DNA of 64,000 nt from Methylobacterium sp. SyP6R (GCF_019216885.1 NZ_JAAQRC020000001.1:5819501-5883500); one strand, 5' to 3'. Positions 19,655-29,030 are shown, numbered from the stretch's first letter. Translations and numbers: made by a program. The notes: generated from the sequence alone by a model not told the origin.

Positions 19655-21418
19655 ATGACGACGTCCCGCACGGCCCGGCGCATCCTCGCCGCAACCTCGC
19701 TCGCCGCCCTGATGGCCGGCACCATCGCCCCGGCCTTCGCCGCCGACGGCGGCGTCACGCAGGAGCGCCTGCTGAATGCCGACAAGGAAGACGGCAACTG
19801 GATCCAGCACCACAAGAACTTCGCCGGTCACCGCTACTCGACGCTGAGCCAGATCAACAAGGAGAACGTCAAGGGCCTCAAGGTCGCCTGGACGATGGCG
19901 CTCGGCGGCATCGAGTCCGGCGGCATCTGGAGCCATGGCGGGCTCGAAGGGACGCCGATCGTCGAGAACGGCATGATGTACGTCACCGACGGCTGGGGCT
20001 CGGTCTACAAGATCGACACCCATGGCGGCGAGGGCAAGCTCGTCTGGAAGATGGATCCGAAGACCGACCGGGAATGGGCCGGCGCGGTCGCCTGCTGCGG
20101 CGTCAACAACCGCGGCGTCGCGCTCTGGGGCGACCTCGTGGTCAGCCACACCCTGGACGGGCGCCTGATCGCCACCAACAAGGAGACCGGCCAGGTCGCC
20201 TGGCAGCGCCAGGTCGCCGATCCCGACAAGGGCGAGACCATCACCGGCGCGCCGCTGATCGTGAAGGGAATGGCGATCTCCGGCGTCGGCGGCGCCGAAT
20301 ACGGCATCCGCGGCTGGATCGCCGCCACCGACCTGAAGACCGAGAAGGAGGTCTGGCGCACCCACACCATCCCGGGCAAGGGCGAGCCGGGCTCCGAGAC
20401 CTGGAAGGGCCCGAACAACGCGGCGGTCAGCGGCGGCGGCTCGACCTGGGTCACCGGCACCTACGATCCCGATACCGACACGATCGTCTGGGGCGTCGGC
20501 AATCCGGGCCCGGACTGGGACAACGCCTACCGGCCCGGCGACAACCTCTACACCGACTCGACGCTCGGCCTCGACGCCCAGACCGGCAAGATCAAGTGGC
20601 ACTTCCAGCACACGCCGAACGACCCCTACGATTATGACAGCGTGTCGGAGAACCTGCTGGTCGACGCCAACGGCCGCAAGCTCGCCATCGAGGCCGACCG
20701 CAACGGCCACGCCTACGCGGTCGACCGGACCAACGGCCAGTTCGTCTGGGCGACGCCCTTCGTCAAGAAGGTGACTTGGACCAAGGGCATCAACCCCGAT
20801 ACCGGCAAGCCGTTCGAGTACGACCCGACCAAGGACGTGCAGCGCTACAACCCGGCAGCGACGCCTTCGGCCGAGAACAAGAACGCCGATTTCTGCCCCG
20901 GCAACATGGGCGGTAAGAACTGGCCGCCGACCGCCTACAACCCGAACCTGCAATACTGGTACATCCCGGTCATCGAGAGCTGCAACCGCGTCACCCACGA
21001 GGCGATGACGCAGGCGAACCTGAAACCCCGGGAGTTCTTCACCGGCGGCGGGCCGAGCCAGCCGTTCCGGATCACCGGCAGCGTGACGGCGATCGACGTG
21101 AAGACCGGCAAGGTCGCCGGCAAGCACGAGACCCAGTTCCCGCTGCTCGGCGGCATGCTGGCGACCCCCGATCTCGTCTTCACCGGCGAGCCGGGCGGGG
21201 GCGTGATGGCGCTCGACGCCAAGAGCCTCGACAAGCTGTGGGAGTTCCGCACCGGCAGCGGCGTCAACGCGCCTCCGATGACCTTCACGGTCGACGGCAA
21301 GCAATATGTCGCGATCCTGGTCGGCCTCGGCGGCGCCTGGGACAAGTGGTTCATCGACTCGACCCCGGAGCTGAAGAACATCCAGACCGGCTCGATGCTC
21401 TACGTCTTCGCGCTCTGA
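19655..21418 (+). CDS. PQQ-dependent methanol/ethanol-type dehydrogenase, lanthanide type
   Basis: A periplasmic quinoprotein of 587 residues with a signal peptide ending AFA at about residue 29. It has eight-bladed propeller repeats and the vicinal disulfide Cys147-Cys148 near the PQQ. In the segment DPYDYDSV, Asp326 is the predicted catalytic base. Asp328 occupies the position that is Asp in lanthanide enzymes (XoxF, ExaF, PedH) and Ala in calcium MxaF. It therefore probably needs a rare-earth ion. Whether it is closest to XoxF, ExaF or another clade I cannot decide without a tree. Cytochrome c is encoded next, and a PCu(A)C-like gene precedes it. Confidence 0.9.
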   Translation: MTTSRTARRILAATSLAALMAGTIAPAFAADGGVTQERLLNADKEDGNWIQHHKNFAGHRYSTLSQINKENVKGLKVAWTMALGGIESGGIWSHGGLEGTPIVENGMMYVTDGWGSVYKIDTHGGEGKLVWKMDPKTDREWAGAVACCGVNNRGVALWGDLVVSHTLDGRLIATNKETGQVAWQRQVADPDKGETITGAPLIVKGMAISGVGGAEYGIRGWIAATDLKTEKEVWRTHTIPGKGEPGSETWKGPNNAAVSGGGSTWVTGTYDPDTDTIVWGVGNPGPDWDNAYRPGDNLYTDSTLGLDAQTGKIKWHFQHTPNDPYDYDSVSENLLVDANGRKLAIEADRNGHAYAVDRTNGQFVWATPFVKKVTWTKGINPDTGKPFEYDPTKDVQRYNPAATPSAENKNADFCPGNMGGKNWPPTAYNPNLQYWYIPVIESCNRVTHEAMTQANLKPREFFTGGGPSQPFRITGSVTAIDVKTGKVAGKHETQFPLLGGMLATPDLVFTGEPGGGVMALDAKSLDKLWEFRTGSGVNAPPMTFTVDGKQYVAILVGLGGAWDKWFIDSTPELKNIQTGSMLYVFAL

Positions 21419-21433
21419 ACTGAAATCCTTCCG

Positions 21434-21457
21434 GGCGGGGCGCGTCGGCGCCCCGCC
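21434..21457 (+). terminator. Strong GC hairpin between dehydrogenase and cytochrome genes
   Basis: GGCGGGGCGC at 21434-21443 pairs perfectly with GCGCCCCGCC at 21448-21457 around a GTCG loop, in the 58-bp space between the two genes. No T-tract follows. It could be a partial terminator or an RNA stabiliser, making the dehydrogenase message more abundant than the cytochrome message. Confidence 0.5.
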
Positions 21458-21476
21458 GCGCACGAGGTTTTGACGG

Positions 21477-21995
21477 ATGCGGAAAACGATGGTGCCGGCT
21501 TTGCTCGCCGGCCTCGCGCTCGCCTGCGCTCCGGCCTGGGCGCAGGGCGCCCGGACGGCCGGGGGCGAGGGCGATCTCGCGGTATTCAAGAAGGCCTGCT
21601 CGGGCTGCCACAAGTGGCATGGCGGCGGCGGTGGCGGCTATGGCGGCGACGCCCTGTCCCTGCGCAAGACGCAGCTCGACAAGGAGCAGGTCGCCGAGGT
21701 GGTGCGCTGCGGCCGGCCCGGGACCGGCATGCCCTACCACCTGCGCGGCGCCTACGACACGGTGAAGTGCTACGATTCGGTGAAAGCCGACATGGCCGGC
21801 AACATGCCGCCGGAGACGGCGGTTTTCTTACGTCCGGCGGAGATCGACGCGGTGGCGACGTATGTCGTCACCCAGCTGAAGGGCAAGGGCGACCCGACCT
21901 TCGCGGAATGCACCGCCTTCTTCGGCACCACCTCCCGGGCCTGCGACGTCTACCGCAAGAAGGAGGGCTCCGATGAGCCGACCGTCTCACATTGA
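21477..21995 (+). CDS. Periplasmic c-type cytochrome, likely electron acceptor of the PQQ dehydrogenase
   Basis: The product has 172 residues, with a signal peptide (LLAGLALACAPAWAQ). There is one haem-binding motif CSGCH at residues 41-45, and Met85 in GTGMPYH is a plausible sixth ligand. A glycine-rich loop (GGGGGGYGG) directly follows the haem motif. A C-terminal Cys pair (ECTAFFG...RACDVY) may form a disulfide. By position and type it resembles XoxG/PedF-like partner cytochromes. It follows the dehydrogenase by 58 bp and overlaps the next gene by 23 bp, showing translational coupling. Confidence 0.88.
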   Translation: MRKTMVPALLAGLALACAPAWAQGARTAGGEGDLAVFKKACSGCHKWHGGGGGGYGGDALSLRKTQLDKEQVAEVVRCGRPGTGMPYHLRGAYDTVKCYDSVKADMAGNMPPETAVFLRPAEIDAVATYVVTQLKGKGDPTFAECTAFFGTTSRACDVYRKKEGSDEPTVSH

Positions 21996-22599
21996 TCTCG
22001 CGGCCTTGGCCGCCCTCCTCTGCGCCGGGCCGGCGCTCGCCGTCGGGCCCGAGATCGCGGACCTGCGTGATGTGCGCGTCGGGATGCCGGTCTCGGAGAT
22101 CTCGGGCAAGGGCTACGGCGATCTCGTCTGCCGCGAGGGCCCGGCCCGGACGCTCGCGGGCTGGAGCGATTGGCGCACCTGCCCGGCGGATGCCAAGGGG
22201 CTGCACGCCATCGGCTTCGCTTACGCCGACGGCACCACCCGCAACGGCACCCGGGTCGCCGGGCACCCGGCGCGGCTGACCCTGCTCGTCGGCGACGATG
22301 CCCGGGTCGACGGGCTGGTGATCGAGACCGACGACGCGGTGCCGCTCTACCTGCGCAAGAAGGGCCATCTGCTGGGCCTCCAGGCCCGCAGCCACTGGGG
22401 CGAGGACGGCTGGACCTGTGCCGAGGGCAAGCCCGCCGGCGACGAGACCCCGCTCGGCGAGACCTTCGTCAAGGAGGAGTGCCGCAAGGCGCTGGGACCC
22501 AAGAGCGTGACGGTGACCCGCGACCTCTACGGCCACCAGGGCGCCGACCCACGCGCCTTCATCAGCCGGACGCGGATCGTGGTGGCGGCGACGAAGTAG
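21973..22599 (+). CDS. Exported protein of unknown function, coupled to the cytochrome gene
   Basis: The product has 208 residues with a signal peptide (LAALAALLCAGPALAVG). I do not recognise the mature domain. Visible features are DLRDVRVGMPVSEI, a four-Cys pattern (LVCREG, RTCPAD, WTCAEG, EECRKA) compatible with two disulfides, and a run of beta-prone segments. Its start lies 23 bp inside the cytochrome gene, so it is co-translated with it. A role in maturation of, or electron transfer from, the PQQ dehydrogenase is suggested by context only. Confidence 0.75.
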   Translation: MSRPSHIDLAALAALLCAGPALAVGPEIADLRDVRVGMPVSEISGKGYGDLVCREGPARTLAGWSDWRTCPADAKGLHAIGFAYADGTTRNGTRVAGHPARLTLLVGDDARVDGLVIETDDAVPLYLRKKGHLLGLQARSHWGEDGWTCAEGKPAGDETPLGETFVKEECRKALGPKSVTVTRDLYGHQGADPRAFISRTRIVVAATK

Positions 22600-22673
22600 G
22601 GTTTCGTTCCGCAGCGCGCGAGAATATTTTCCGGATGAATATTGAGATAAACAGCACGCGATCTCCAACCCTC

Positions 22674-22812
22674 GACCTCATCTGAGGTGCTGGCGATCGT
22701 AGATCGCACGCGATCGCAGCTCGACTGACCTCGAAGGAGGGCTCCAGAAATCTTTTGGCTTCTGGAGCCCTCCTTCGAGGCCTACTGTGACGCGGGCACC
22801 TCAGGATGAGGT
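22674..22812. repeat. Dispersed palindromic repeat, copy 1
   Basis: One of three related elements in the window (others at 60016-60134 and 62179-62301, same orientation). The outer ends are ACCTCAT-type arms with an inverted ACCTCAGGATGAGGT end. The centre is a perfect 21-bp stem, 22729-22749 with 22760-22780 (core CTCGAAGGAGGGCTCCAG), around a 10-base loop. It lies in the gap between convergent genes, and nothing in it is coding. Confidence 0.85.
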
Positions 22813-22852
22813 TCTTTGGTGGATGGGGCGTGCATCCGCCCGGGCAAACCCC

Positions 22853-24961
22853 TCACGCCGCCCGGATCGTCGCGAGGAACTGCGCCACCTCCCCGGTCAG
22901 CTGCTCGGTGCGGCGCGACATCGTCGCGGCCGAGGCCAGGACCTGGGCGGCGGCGGCGCCGGTCTCCTCGGAGGTCCGGGCGACCGTGCCGATCGTGCCG
23001 GTGACCGCGCCGGTGCCGGCGGCGGCCTCGGCGACGTTGCGGACGATCTCCTGGGTCGCCGCGCCCTGCTGCTGCACCGAGGTGGCGATCGCGCTCGCCA
23101 CGCCGCTGATCTGATCGATCCGTGCGGTGATGCCGTCGATCGCCCCGACGGCCCGCCCGGTCGAGGTCTGGATCGCCGCGATCTGGCCGGTGATCTCCTC
23201 GGTGGCGCGGGCCGTCTGGCCGGCCAGTTCTTTCACCTCGGCGGCGACGACCGCGAAGCCGCGCCCCGCGCTACCGGCCCGCGCCGCCTCGATCGTGGCG
23301 TTGAGCGCCAGGAGGTTGGTCTGGCTGGCGATCGACGAGATCAGCGCCACCACGTCGCCGACCCGGGCCGCCGCGCCGCTCAGATCCCGCACCAGGGACA
23401 CCGTCTGCGCGGCTTCCGCGGCCGCGACCCGCACGAGATCGGCCGAGCCGTCGACCTGCCGGCTGATGTCGGCGATCGACGAGCCGAGTTCCTCGGCGGC
23501 GGCCGCCACGGTCTGCACGTTGGCCGCGGTGTGGCCCGCCGTTGCCGCGACCGCGTGGCTGCTCTCGGCCGTCTGCGTGGCCTTGGCCGCCATGGAGTGG
23601 GCGGTCGCCTGCATCGCGTCGGCCGCCTGCGCCACGTGATCGACGACGGCGCTCACCGCGCCCTCGAACCGGTCGGCGATGCGTTGCAGCTCGGTCCGGC
23701 GCCGCTCCTCCGCACCGGCCCGGGTGGAGGAGGCCTCGGCCTCGAGGGCGCGGTTGCGGATCAGGCTGTCCTTGAACACCGCGACGGCGTTCGCCATCGC
23801 GCCGATCTCGTCCCGTCGCCCGGCGCCGGGGATCGCCACGTCGAGATCGCCCCGGGCGACCCGGCCGATCGCCTGGGCGGTGCCGGTGAGCGGCCGGATC
23901 ACCCGCGCCACGACGAGGATCAGCACGGCCAGACCGACGGCGACCGTGGCGGCCAAAGCCGCCAGCGCCAGCTCGAGGCCACTCTGCGCCTCGGCGCGGC
24001 GCCCGGCCAGGACGGAGGCCGCCCGGTCGAACGCGGTGTCCCGCAGGCGCAGGACCGACGACCACATCGGAACCGCCCGGTCCCGGTAGGCCGTGCCGTC
24101 GAGCGGGAAGGCGCCGGTGCCGAAATGCGGCAGCAGCTCCGTCTTGAGGGCCGCGAAGGCCTGGACGTAGCCGCGGCGCACGCCCTCCATCGCCGTGGCG
24201 ACGGCCTCCCCGGCGCCGGCATCGGCTGCCACCCGCTCCAGTCCGGCGAGCAGCTGGTCGACGCGGCCCTGGGCGGTCCAGAAGGCGATCTCCTGCTCGG
24301 GCGTCACCGGCTTGCGGGGCGCGATCAGGGTCTGGAGGAAGCCGGCCTGCCGGCCGCCGATATCGCGCAATTCGCCGGCCGTCCCGGCAAACAGAACCCA
24401 ACGAAAGGCCCGGCCGTCGACCGTCGCGAGGTCGCGCGTCAGGCCGGATGCGGGCGCGGCGGCGGCGTCGTTGATCGTCGCCATGACCTTGGCGAGCGCG
24501 CTCTCGGCATCGCCGCGCTGGCTCACCGGCAGGGCGAGCCGGGCCTGCGCCAGGTCTCGGGCCGCGCCGAACCTCGTCTCGATCTCCCGCGTCGTCGCCT
24601 GGAGCGCGCCCGCGTCCGGCAGGGTGGCGGCGGCCTCGACCGCCCGGCGCAACGTCGTCACCGCCTCATCGGACCGCCGCCGCAAGTCGGCGAGCCCGGC
24701 ATGCTTGCCGGCCTCGTCGAGGGAGGCTGTCGTCAGGAGCAGACTCCACAGGCCACGCTCCATGTTGACCGCCTGCGGAATCGCCGCGAGGGCCCGCACG
24801 ACGTCGAGCCGCACCGTGGCGCGATCGATCTCACTGGCCCGGGACCGATGGAACGAGGCCATCGCGGCGGCCAGGGCGCATGCAAGCGCGCAGATCGCGA
24901 CGATGGACGAGAACAAAAGCTTCTTGATGCTCACGACCGAGGCCCTCCCAGGCGCCGCCAT
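22853..24961 (-). CDS. Methyl-accepting chemotaxis protein
   Basis: An inner-membrane chemoreceptor of 702 residues. TM1 is at about 12-34, followed by a long helical periplasmic domain (~35-325) that I cannot assign to a named sensor family. TM2 is at ~330-352 and a HAMP domain follows. The cytoplasmic signalling domain contains the hairpin tip [20 protein letters not shown], then [20 protein letters not shown] start at an internal GTG (VSIKKLL) is possible. There is no C-terminal CheR-binding pentapeptide. The end [12 protein letters not shown] matches that of the second chemoreceptor at 45.8 kb, so the two are paralogues. Confidence 0.92.
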   Translation of the reverse strand: MAAPGRASVVSIKKLLFSSIVAICALACALAAAMASFHRSRASEIDRATVRLDVVRALAAIPQAVNMERGLWSLLLTTASLDEAGKHAGLADLRRRSDEAVTTLRRAVEAAATLPDAGALQATTREIETRFGAARDLAQARLALPVSQRGDAESALAKVMATINDAAAAPASGLTRDLATVDGRAFRWVLFAGTAGELRDIGGRQAGFLQTLIAPRKPVTPEQEIAFWTAQGRVDQLLAGLERVAADAGAGEAVATAMEGVRRGYVQAFAALKTELLPHFGTGAFPLDGTAYRDRAVPMWSSVLRLRDTAFDRAASVLAGRRAEAQSGLELALAALAATVAVGLAVLILVVARVIRPLTGTAQAIGRVARGDLDVAIPGAGRRDEIGAMANAVAVFKDSLIRNRALEAEASSTRAGAEERRRTELQRIADRFEGAVSAVVDHVAQAADAMQATAHSMAAKATQTAESSHAVAATAGHTAANVQTVAAAAEELGSSIADISRQVDGSADLVRVAAAEAAQTVSLVRDLSGAAARVGDVVALISSIASQTNLLALNATIEAARAGSAGRGFAVVAAEVKELAGQTARATEEITGQIAAIQTSTGRAVGAIDGITARIDQISGVASAIATSVQQQGAATQEIVRNVAEAAAGTGAVTGTIGTVARTSEETGAAAAQVLASAATMSRRTEQLTGEVAQFLATIRAA

Positions 24962-25543
24962 GATGCGTGGAAATGGCTAATCGGAGATTGCCGCAGGGTC
25001 TCTCCACGTCGAGGACTAAGCAGATTTCGCAAAAGTGGCCGCCGGTTTTGCGGAAAAAATCTGCGATAAAACAAGGATCTAAGCGGACGAAGCGTTGGCC
25101 TGCCAACGCAAGTCTGCTTAGCATTCGCGCGATCCCGTCTTGCCTTCCCGTGCGCCGCCCCGTCCGTCACCGCTGTCCGCCACCGGTCGGGCAGATGCCA
25201 TCGCGGGGCCATCGCGAGAATCCCGACCGGAATCAGGCGCAGGACCGCTCATGCCGCTGCCTCTTCCGGATCCTGTCCGGGGTTTCCGATCGATCGCTCG
25301 GCGATTGCCACGCCGTCGCCGTGATGGCTGTGCCATCGCGTTCGCGATGGGGAGGCCGGCTTCGCTCGGGCGGGTGGAGCGTGCGGGACCGCCGCGCAGG
25401 TTGGCCGACGGAGTGTCCGACAATCCTGTCAGTCCGGCAACGGCGGCTTCAGCCGCGGTTCAACGCCGGGCCGCGAGGATGCCCCCATGCCGGCCTTCAC
25501 CGGCCCCGTCCACCGGCGACGAGCCGGACAGGAATCGTCCGCC
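24962..25543. other. Gene-free region containing a nested palindromic element
   Basis: About 580 bp without a convincing gene; the open frames on both strands are Arg/Pro/Ser-rich and have no domain or good ribosome-binding site. The left part (25016-25121) is a nested inverted repeat, described separately. The right part holds many GATCG/CCATCGCG-like short palindromes but no clear larger structure. Confidence 0.5.
25016..25121. repeat. 106-bp nested inverted-repeat element
   Basis: The outer arms CTAAGCAGA (25016-25024) and TCTGCTTAG (25113-25121) are perfect inverted copies. Inside are two hairpins: CAGATTTCGCAAAA with TTTTGCGGAAAAAATCTG, and TAAGCGGACGAAGCGTTGGC (25080-25099) with GCCAACGCAAGTCTGCTTA (25102-25120, two-base loop). 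The element is non-coding and lies just upstream of the chemoreceptor start, so it may also carry its promoter. Confidence 0.6.
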
Positions 25544-25939
25544 ATGACCGCGCGTTCCTCACGCACGACCCGCCTCGCCCTCGGCGCCCTGGCGCTCCTC
25601 GCCCTCGCGGGCCCGGTCGCTGCCGCCGATCTCGACGAGGAGCCGCCACCCCGCTTCGAGGGACGGAGCGAGTGGCGGGCCCCGCCGCCTCCGCCTCCCC
25701 TCGCCCACTCCCTTGCCCCTGTCCCACCGCGCATCGTGCAGGGTCCCGAATCCTGCCGGACCTTCGTGAAGCGCCGCATCGACCCTTACGGCGAGGAGGT
25801 GGTACGCCGGGTGCGGGTCTGCGACGAGAGTCCAGGGTATCGGGACGGCGGTTTTCGCGATGGCCCGCGCTGGGGCGGCCCGCCGCCCTGGCACCGCCAC
25901 CGGCACTGGGACGACGAGCCCGGACCCGGGCGCTGGTAG
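25544..25939 (+). CDS. Small exported Pro/Arg-rich protein, unknown function
   Basis: The product has 131 residues from ATG at 25544. It begins with a signal peptide (TRLALGALALLALAGPVAAA). The mature part has a proline-rich stretch (APPPPPPLAHS), a central ESCRTFVKRRIDPYGEEVVR segment with two Cys, and a Trp/His/Gly-rich tail (PPPWHRHRHWDD). The family is common in Methylobacterium as far as I recall but has no known function. It ends 5 bp from the convergent sfsA gene. Confidence 0.7.
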   Translation: MTARSSRTTRLALGALALLALAGPVAAADLDEEPPPRFEGRSEWRAPPPPPPLAHSLAPVPPRIVQGPESCRTFVKRRIDPYGEEVVRRVRVCDESPGYRDGGFRDGPRWGGPPPWHRHRHWDDEPGPGRW

Positions 25940-25943
25940 AACC

Positions 25944-26651
25944 TCACTCGACGATCGGGATTTCCTCCCCGATCGTCACCTCGCTGCGATCGACCCGGCA
26001 GACGAAGGCGTGAGCCGCCACGCCGGCCTCACGTGCATGCCGGAACGCGGCGGCAAAGCCCGGATCGAGGTCGCCCGCGACGGCGAACCGCTCGGCCCGC
26101 ATCTGCACCACCCAGATCACCAGGGCGCGACCGCCGAGGCGAACGACCTCGGCGAGCTCGTCCATATGACGGGCGCTGCGGGCGGCGACGCAATCGGGGA
26201 ACTCGGCGAGGCCCGGCTCCCGCATCAGGTGGCAGTTCTTCACCTCGACATGGATCGGACCGGCGGCATCGCCGGCGAGGAAATCGACGCGGCTCGCCCG
26301 ACCATAGGCCACCTCGGCCCGCCAGGACGTGGCGCCGGCAAGCGGCTTCAGGCGCCCTTCGTGAAACGCCTCGGCCACCAGGGCGTTCGGCCGCGCGGTG
26401 TTGATGCCGACCCATTGCGGCCCGCCGGGCAGATCCGCCTCGACCAGCTCCCACGACCAGGCGAGCTTGCGGGCCGGATTGGTGGAGGCCGAGAGCAGCA
26501 CCGGCCGGCCGGGCGCGACCAGGCCGAGCATCGCCCCCGGATTGGCGCAATGCGCGGTGACGAGGGAGCCGTCGGCGAGCTCGATATCGGCGAGGAAGCG
26601 CTTGTAGCGGCGCACGAGGCGCCCCTCGGTCAGCGGGCCGGGGAAGCGCAT
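25944..26651 (-). CDS. sfsA: SfsA-family protein (DNA/RNA nuclease or sugar-fermentation stimulation protein)
   Basis: The 235-residue length is typical. The family signatures are CANPGAM near residue 35, GINTARPNALVAEAF, RVDFLAG, and VEVKNCHLMREPGLAEFPD followed by HMDELAEV. The fold has an OB-like N-domain and a PD-(D/E)XK-like nuclease domain; D in VDFL and ExK in VEVKN are the expected catalytic residues. Cellular function remains uncertain in the family. It stands alone between two convergently or divergently placed genes. Confidence 0.93.
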   Translation of the reverse strand: MRFPGPLTEGRLVRRYKRFLADIELADGSLVTAHCANPGAMLGLVAPGRPVLLSASTNPARKLAWSWELVEADLPGGPQWVGINTARPNALVAEAFHEGRLKPLAGATSWRAEVAYGRASRVDFLAGDAAGPIHVEVKNCHLMREPGLAEFPDCVAARSARHMDELAEVVRLGGRALVIWVVQMRAERFAVAGDLDPGFAAAFRHAREAGVAAHAFVCRVDRSEVTIGEEIPIVE

Positions 26652-26790
26652 GAGACGGGGATTTCGATGGGCATTCCCGGCGCTTAACCGGCGCGGGCCG
26701 GGGTGTCACGCTTGAGCCGCGGGGGAGGCCGCGATAAGGCGGGCGTCAACCCTATCGCCCCCGGTCGCGGGACGGTCACGAGGATCCCAG

Positions 26791-27543
26791 ATGCCTGACG
26801 CCAGCCCCGCCCCGGTCACGGCCGCCATCCTGGTCATCGGCGACGAGATCCTGTCCGGACGCACCAAGGACAAGAACATCGGCTACATCGCCGAGTACCT
26901 GACCCATTCGGGCATCGACCTGCGCGAGGTGCGGGTGGTGCCGGACGTGGCCGAGGAGATCGTGGCGGCGGTGAACGGCTTACGCGCCCGCTACACCTAC
27001 CTGTTCACCACCGGCGGCATCGGGCCGACCCACGACGACATCACGGCCGATTGCGTGGCCGAAGCCCTCGGCGTCGGGATCGACGTCGATCCGCGGGCGC
27101 GGGCGATGCTGCTCGAGCGGATCAAGCCCGAGGACCTCAACGAGGCCCGCCTGCGCATGGCCCGCATCCCGTTCGGGGCCGAGCTGATCGAGAACCCGAT
27201 CTCGAAGGCGCCGGGCTTCATGATCGAGAACGTGATCGTGATGGCGGGCGTGCCCTCGATCATGCAGGCGATGCTCGATTCGGTCGCCCCGCGGCTGAAG
27301 ACGGGCGCGCGCGTGACCGCCGAGACGATCGAGGCCGGCAACCTGCCGGAAGGCGGCTACGCCGAAGGGCTCGCCGCCATCGCCAAGGCCCATCCGGGCG
27401 TCTCGATCGGCTCCTACCCGTCGATGACGCCGGCGGGCTTTCGCAACCAGATCGTCGTGCGCGGGCGCGAGCCCGAGGCGCTCGCCGCCGCGCGCACCGA
27501 GATCGAGGCGCTGGTCTCGCGCCTGCAAGCCGAACGGAACTGA
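26791..27543 (+). CDS. CinA-like / MoaB-type molybdopterin-binding domain protein
   Basis: The product has 250 residues. It opens with the MoCF-type [20 protein letters not shown] motif, then [20 protein letters not shown], the standard signature of CinA N-terminal domains. The deamidase C-terminal domain of full CinA is missing, as is usual for short alphaproteobacterial versions. Possible roles are pyridine-nucleotide clean-up (ADP-ribose pyrophosphatase) or cofactor handling. Its stop is 7 bp before the phosphoribosyltransferase gene, indicating an operon. Confidence 0.9.
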   Translation: MPDASPAPVTAAILVIGDEILSGRTKDKNIGYIAEYLTHSGIDLREVRVVPDVAEEIVAAVNGLRARYTYLFTTGGIGPTHDDITADCVAEALGVGIDVDPRARAMLLERIKPEDLNEARLRMARIPFGAELIENPISKAPGFMIENVIVMAGVPSIMQAMLDSVAPRLKTGARVTAETIEAGNLPEGGYAEGLAAIAKAHPGVSIGSYPSMTPAGFRNQIVVRGREPEALAAARTEIEALVSRLQAERN

Positions 27544-27550
27544 GGATACG

Positions 27551-28057
27551 ATGGCTGCCCCGAGCGACAAGGCTTTTCCGGTTTCCTGGGACCAGTTCCA
27601 CCGCGACGCCCGGGCGCTGGCCTGGCGGCTCGCCAGTGCCGGCCCGTTCGAGGCCATCGTCTGCATCACCCGCGGCGGGCTGGTGCCGGCGGCGATCGTC
27701 TCGCGCGAGCTCGGCATCCGGCTCGTCGAGACGGTCTGCGTGGCGAGCTACCACGATTACCAGGAGCAGGGCGCCCTCAAGGTGCTCAAGGACGTGGCTC
27801 CGAGCATCCGCGCCATCGGCGACGGCCAGGGCCGCGGCGTGCTCGTCCTCGACGACCTGACCGACACCGGCAAGACCGCCCAGGTGGTGCGCGCCATGCT
27901 GCCTGAGGCCCATTTCGCCACCGTCTACGCCAAGCCCGCCGGGCGTCCGCTGGTCGACACCTTCGTCACGGAGGTGAGCCAGGACACCTGGATCTACTTC
28001 CCGTGGGACATGGGCCTGTCGTACCAGGCGCCGATCCAGCCCGGAACGTCCGGTTAA
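27551..28057 (+). CDS. gpt: Xanthine-guanine phosphoribosyltransferase
   Basis: Purine salvage, transferring PRPP ribose phosphate to xanthine or guanine. The 168-residue length is normal. The hallmark PRPP loop is [18 protein letters not shown], and the early [18 protein letters not shown] segment is typical of Gpt. The C-terminal WIYFPWDMG is characteristic of the base-binding region. It is co-directional with the cinA-like gene and is followed by a 9-bp-stem hairpin at 28077-28100. Confidence 0.93.
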   Translation: MAAPSDKAFPVSWDQFHRDARALAWRLASAGPFEAIVCITRGGLVPAAIVSRELGIRLVETVCVASYHDYQEQGALKVLKDVAPSIRAIGDGQGRGVLVLDDLTDTGKTAQVVRAMLPEAHFATVYAKPAGRPLVDTFVTEVSQDTWIYFPWDMGLSYQAPIQPGTSG

Positions 28058-28076
28058 GGTATTCGCCGCCCTAACG

Positions 28077-28100
28077 TGATCCGGCACATTCGCCGGATCA
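28077..28100 (+). terminator. Hairpin downstream of gpt
   Basis: TGATCCGGC pairs with GCCGGATCA around ACATTC, 20 bp after the gpt stop. There is no U-tract, so it is a weak intrinsic-terminator candidate or an mRNA-end stabiliser. Confidence 0.45.
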
Positions 28101-28224
28101 GTTGAGCGAGGTCTTGGCCCTGTCCACCGGGGCCTCGCCCCGGCGGCCAGATCGATAAAATTGCGCCTATCCATTTCAGCGCCGCCGAGCAGGTCGGGGG
28201 CCATTCTCCTTCGTAACGAAGGGG

Positions 28225-28884
28225 ATGGCGCAGATGACCACGGGTTTCGGGCACCAGGTGAAGCGGGTTCTGGTCGGCGTGGCGATGCTCTCGGCGGCGT
28301 TCGTGACGGGCCAGGCCGACGAGGCGGCGGCCCAGACCCTGGCCGCCCTGCCGATGCCGAGCGCCGGCGCCCCGGATCTCGGCCATGCCCGGCCGATCGT
28401 CGGCTGGGTCGAGTTCTGCGCCCGCTACGCCTCCGAATGCGCGGTCGACGTGAGCGAGCCGGCCCAGGTGACGCTGACCCCGCGGCTGTGGCAGACCGTC
28501 ACCGGCATCAACCGCCAGGTGAACACCTCGCTCCGCGCCGTGACCGACCAGGAGCATTGGGGCGTGCCGGACCGCTGGGACCTGGCCGAGGACGGCTCGG
28601 GCGATTGCGAGGATTTCCAGCTCCTCAAGCGCAAGCTGCTCGCCCAGGCCGGCCTGCCGCGCCGGGCGATGCGGATGACCGTGGTGATCGACGAGAAGGG
28701 CGAGGGCCACGCCGTGCTGATGCTGCGCACCGACCGCGGCGATCTGGTCCTCGACAACAAGACCAGCGCCGTGCTGCCGTGGCACAAGACCGGCTACACC
28801 TACATCAAGCGCGAATCGCAGGACGCCACCGCCTGGGTATCGCTCGGCGGCGCCACCGCTCCCACCGTCACCGCCAACCGGTGA
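28225..28884 (+). CDS. BTLCP-type transglutaminase-like cysteine peptidase (copy 1)
   Basis: An exported protein of 219 residues with a signal peptide to about residue 35 and the BTLCP (DUF920) domain after it. The catalytic triad is visible: Cys in GDCEDFQLLKR, His in EGHAVLM and Asp in VLDNKT. Related proteins (LapG-like) cleave or process surface proteins in the periplasm under c-di-GMP control, but function in this family is generally unproven. The start could be the second ATG at 28234, which has a better-spaced AAGGGG. A paralogue follows 146 bp downstream. Confidence 0.9.
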   Translation: MAQMTTGFGHQVKRVLVGVAMLSAAFVTGQADEAAAQTLAALPMPSAGAPDLGHARPIVGWVEFCARYASECAVDVSEPAQVTLTPRLWQTVTGINRQVNTSLRAVTDQEHWGVPDRWDLAEDGSGDCEDFQLLKRKLLAQAGLPRRAMRMTVVIDEKGEGHAVLMLRTDRGDLVLDNKTSAVLPWHKTGYTYIKRESQDATAWVSLGGATAPTVTANR

Positions 28885-29030
28885 ACCGCCGAATCAGCCG
28901 AAGAATCTGCGTATCGAATTGGAACCAAAGTGCGGCAGGGCCGTTTACCAGGGTTTAAATTTTTCGGTTGAGCGCCGTCCGGCCCCGTGGCAGCTTGGAT
29001 GCAAGAACCAAGCGAAGAGTCGATGGGGCG

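Noticed and set aside
19655..21418. Naming the PQQ dehydrogenase xoxF1 or mxaF
   Set aside because: The Asp-Tyr-Asp segment argues against MxaF, but the neighbours are not the classic xoxGJ set, so a specific XoxF label needs a tree.
25118..25547. Open frames on both strands in the gap after the chemoreceptor
   Set aside because: No domain, no good start signal and an Arg/Pro/Ser bias typical of non-coding GC-rich DNA.
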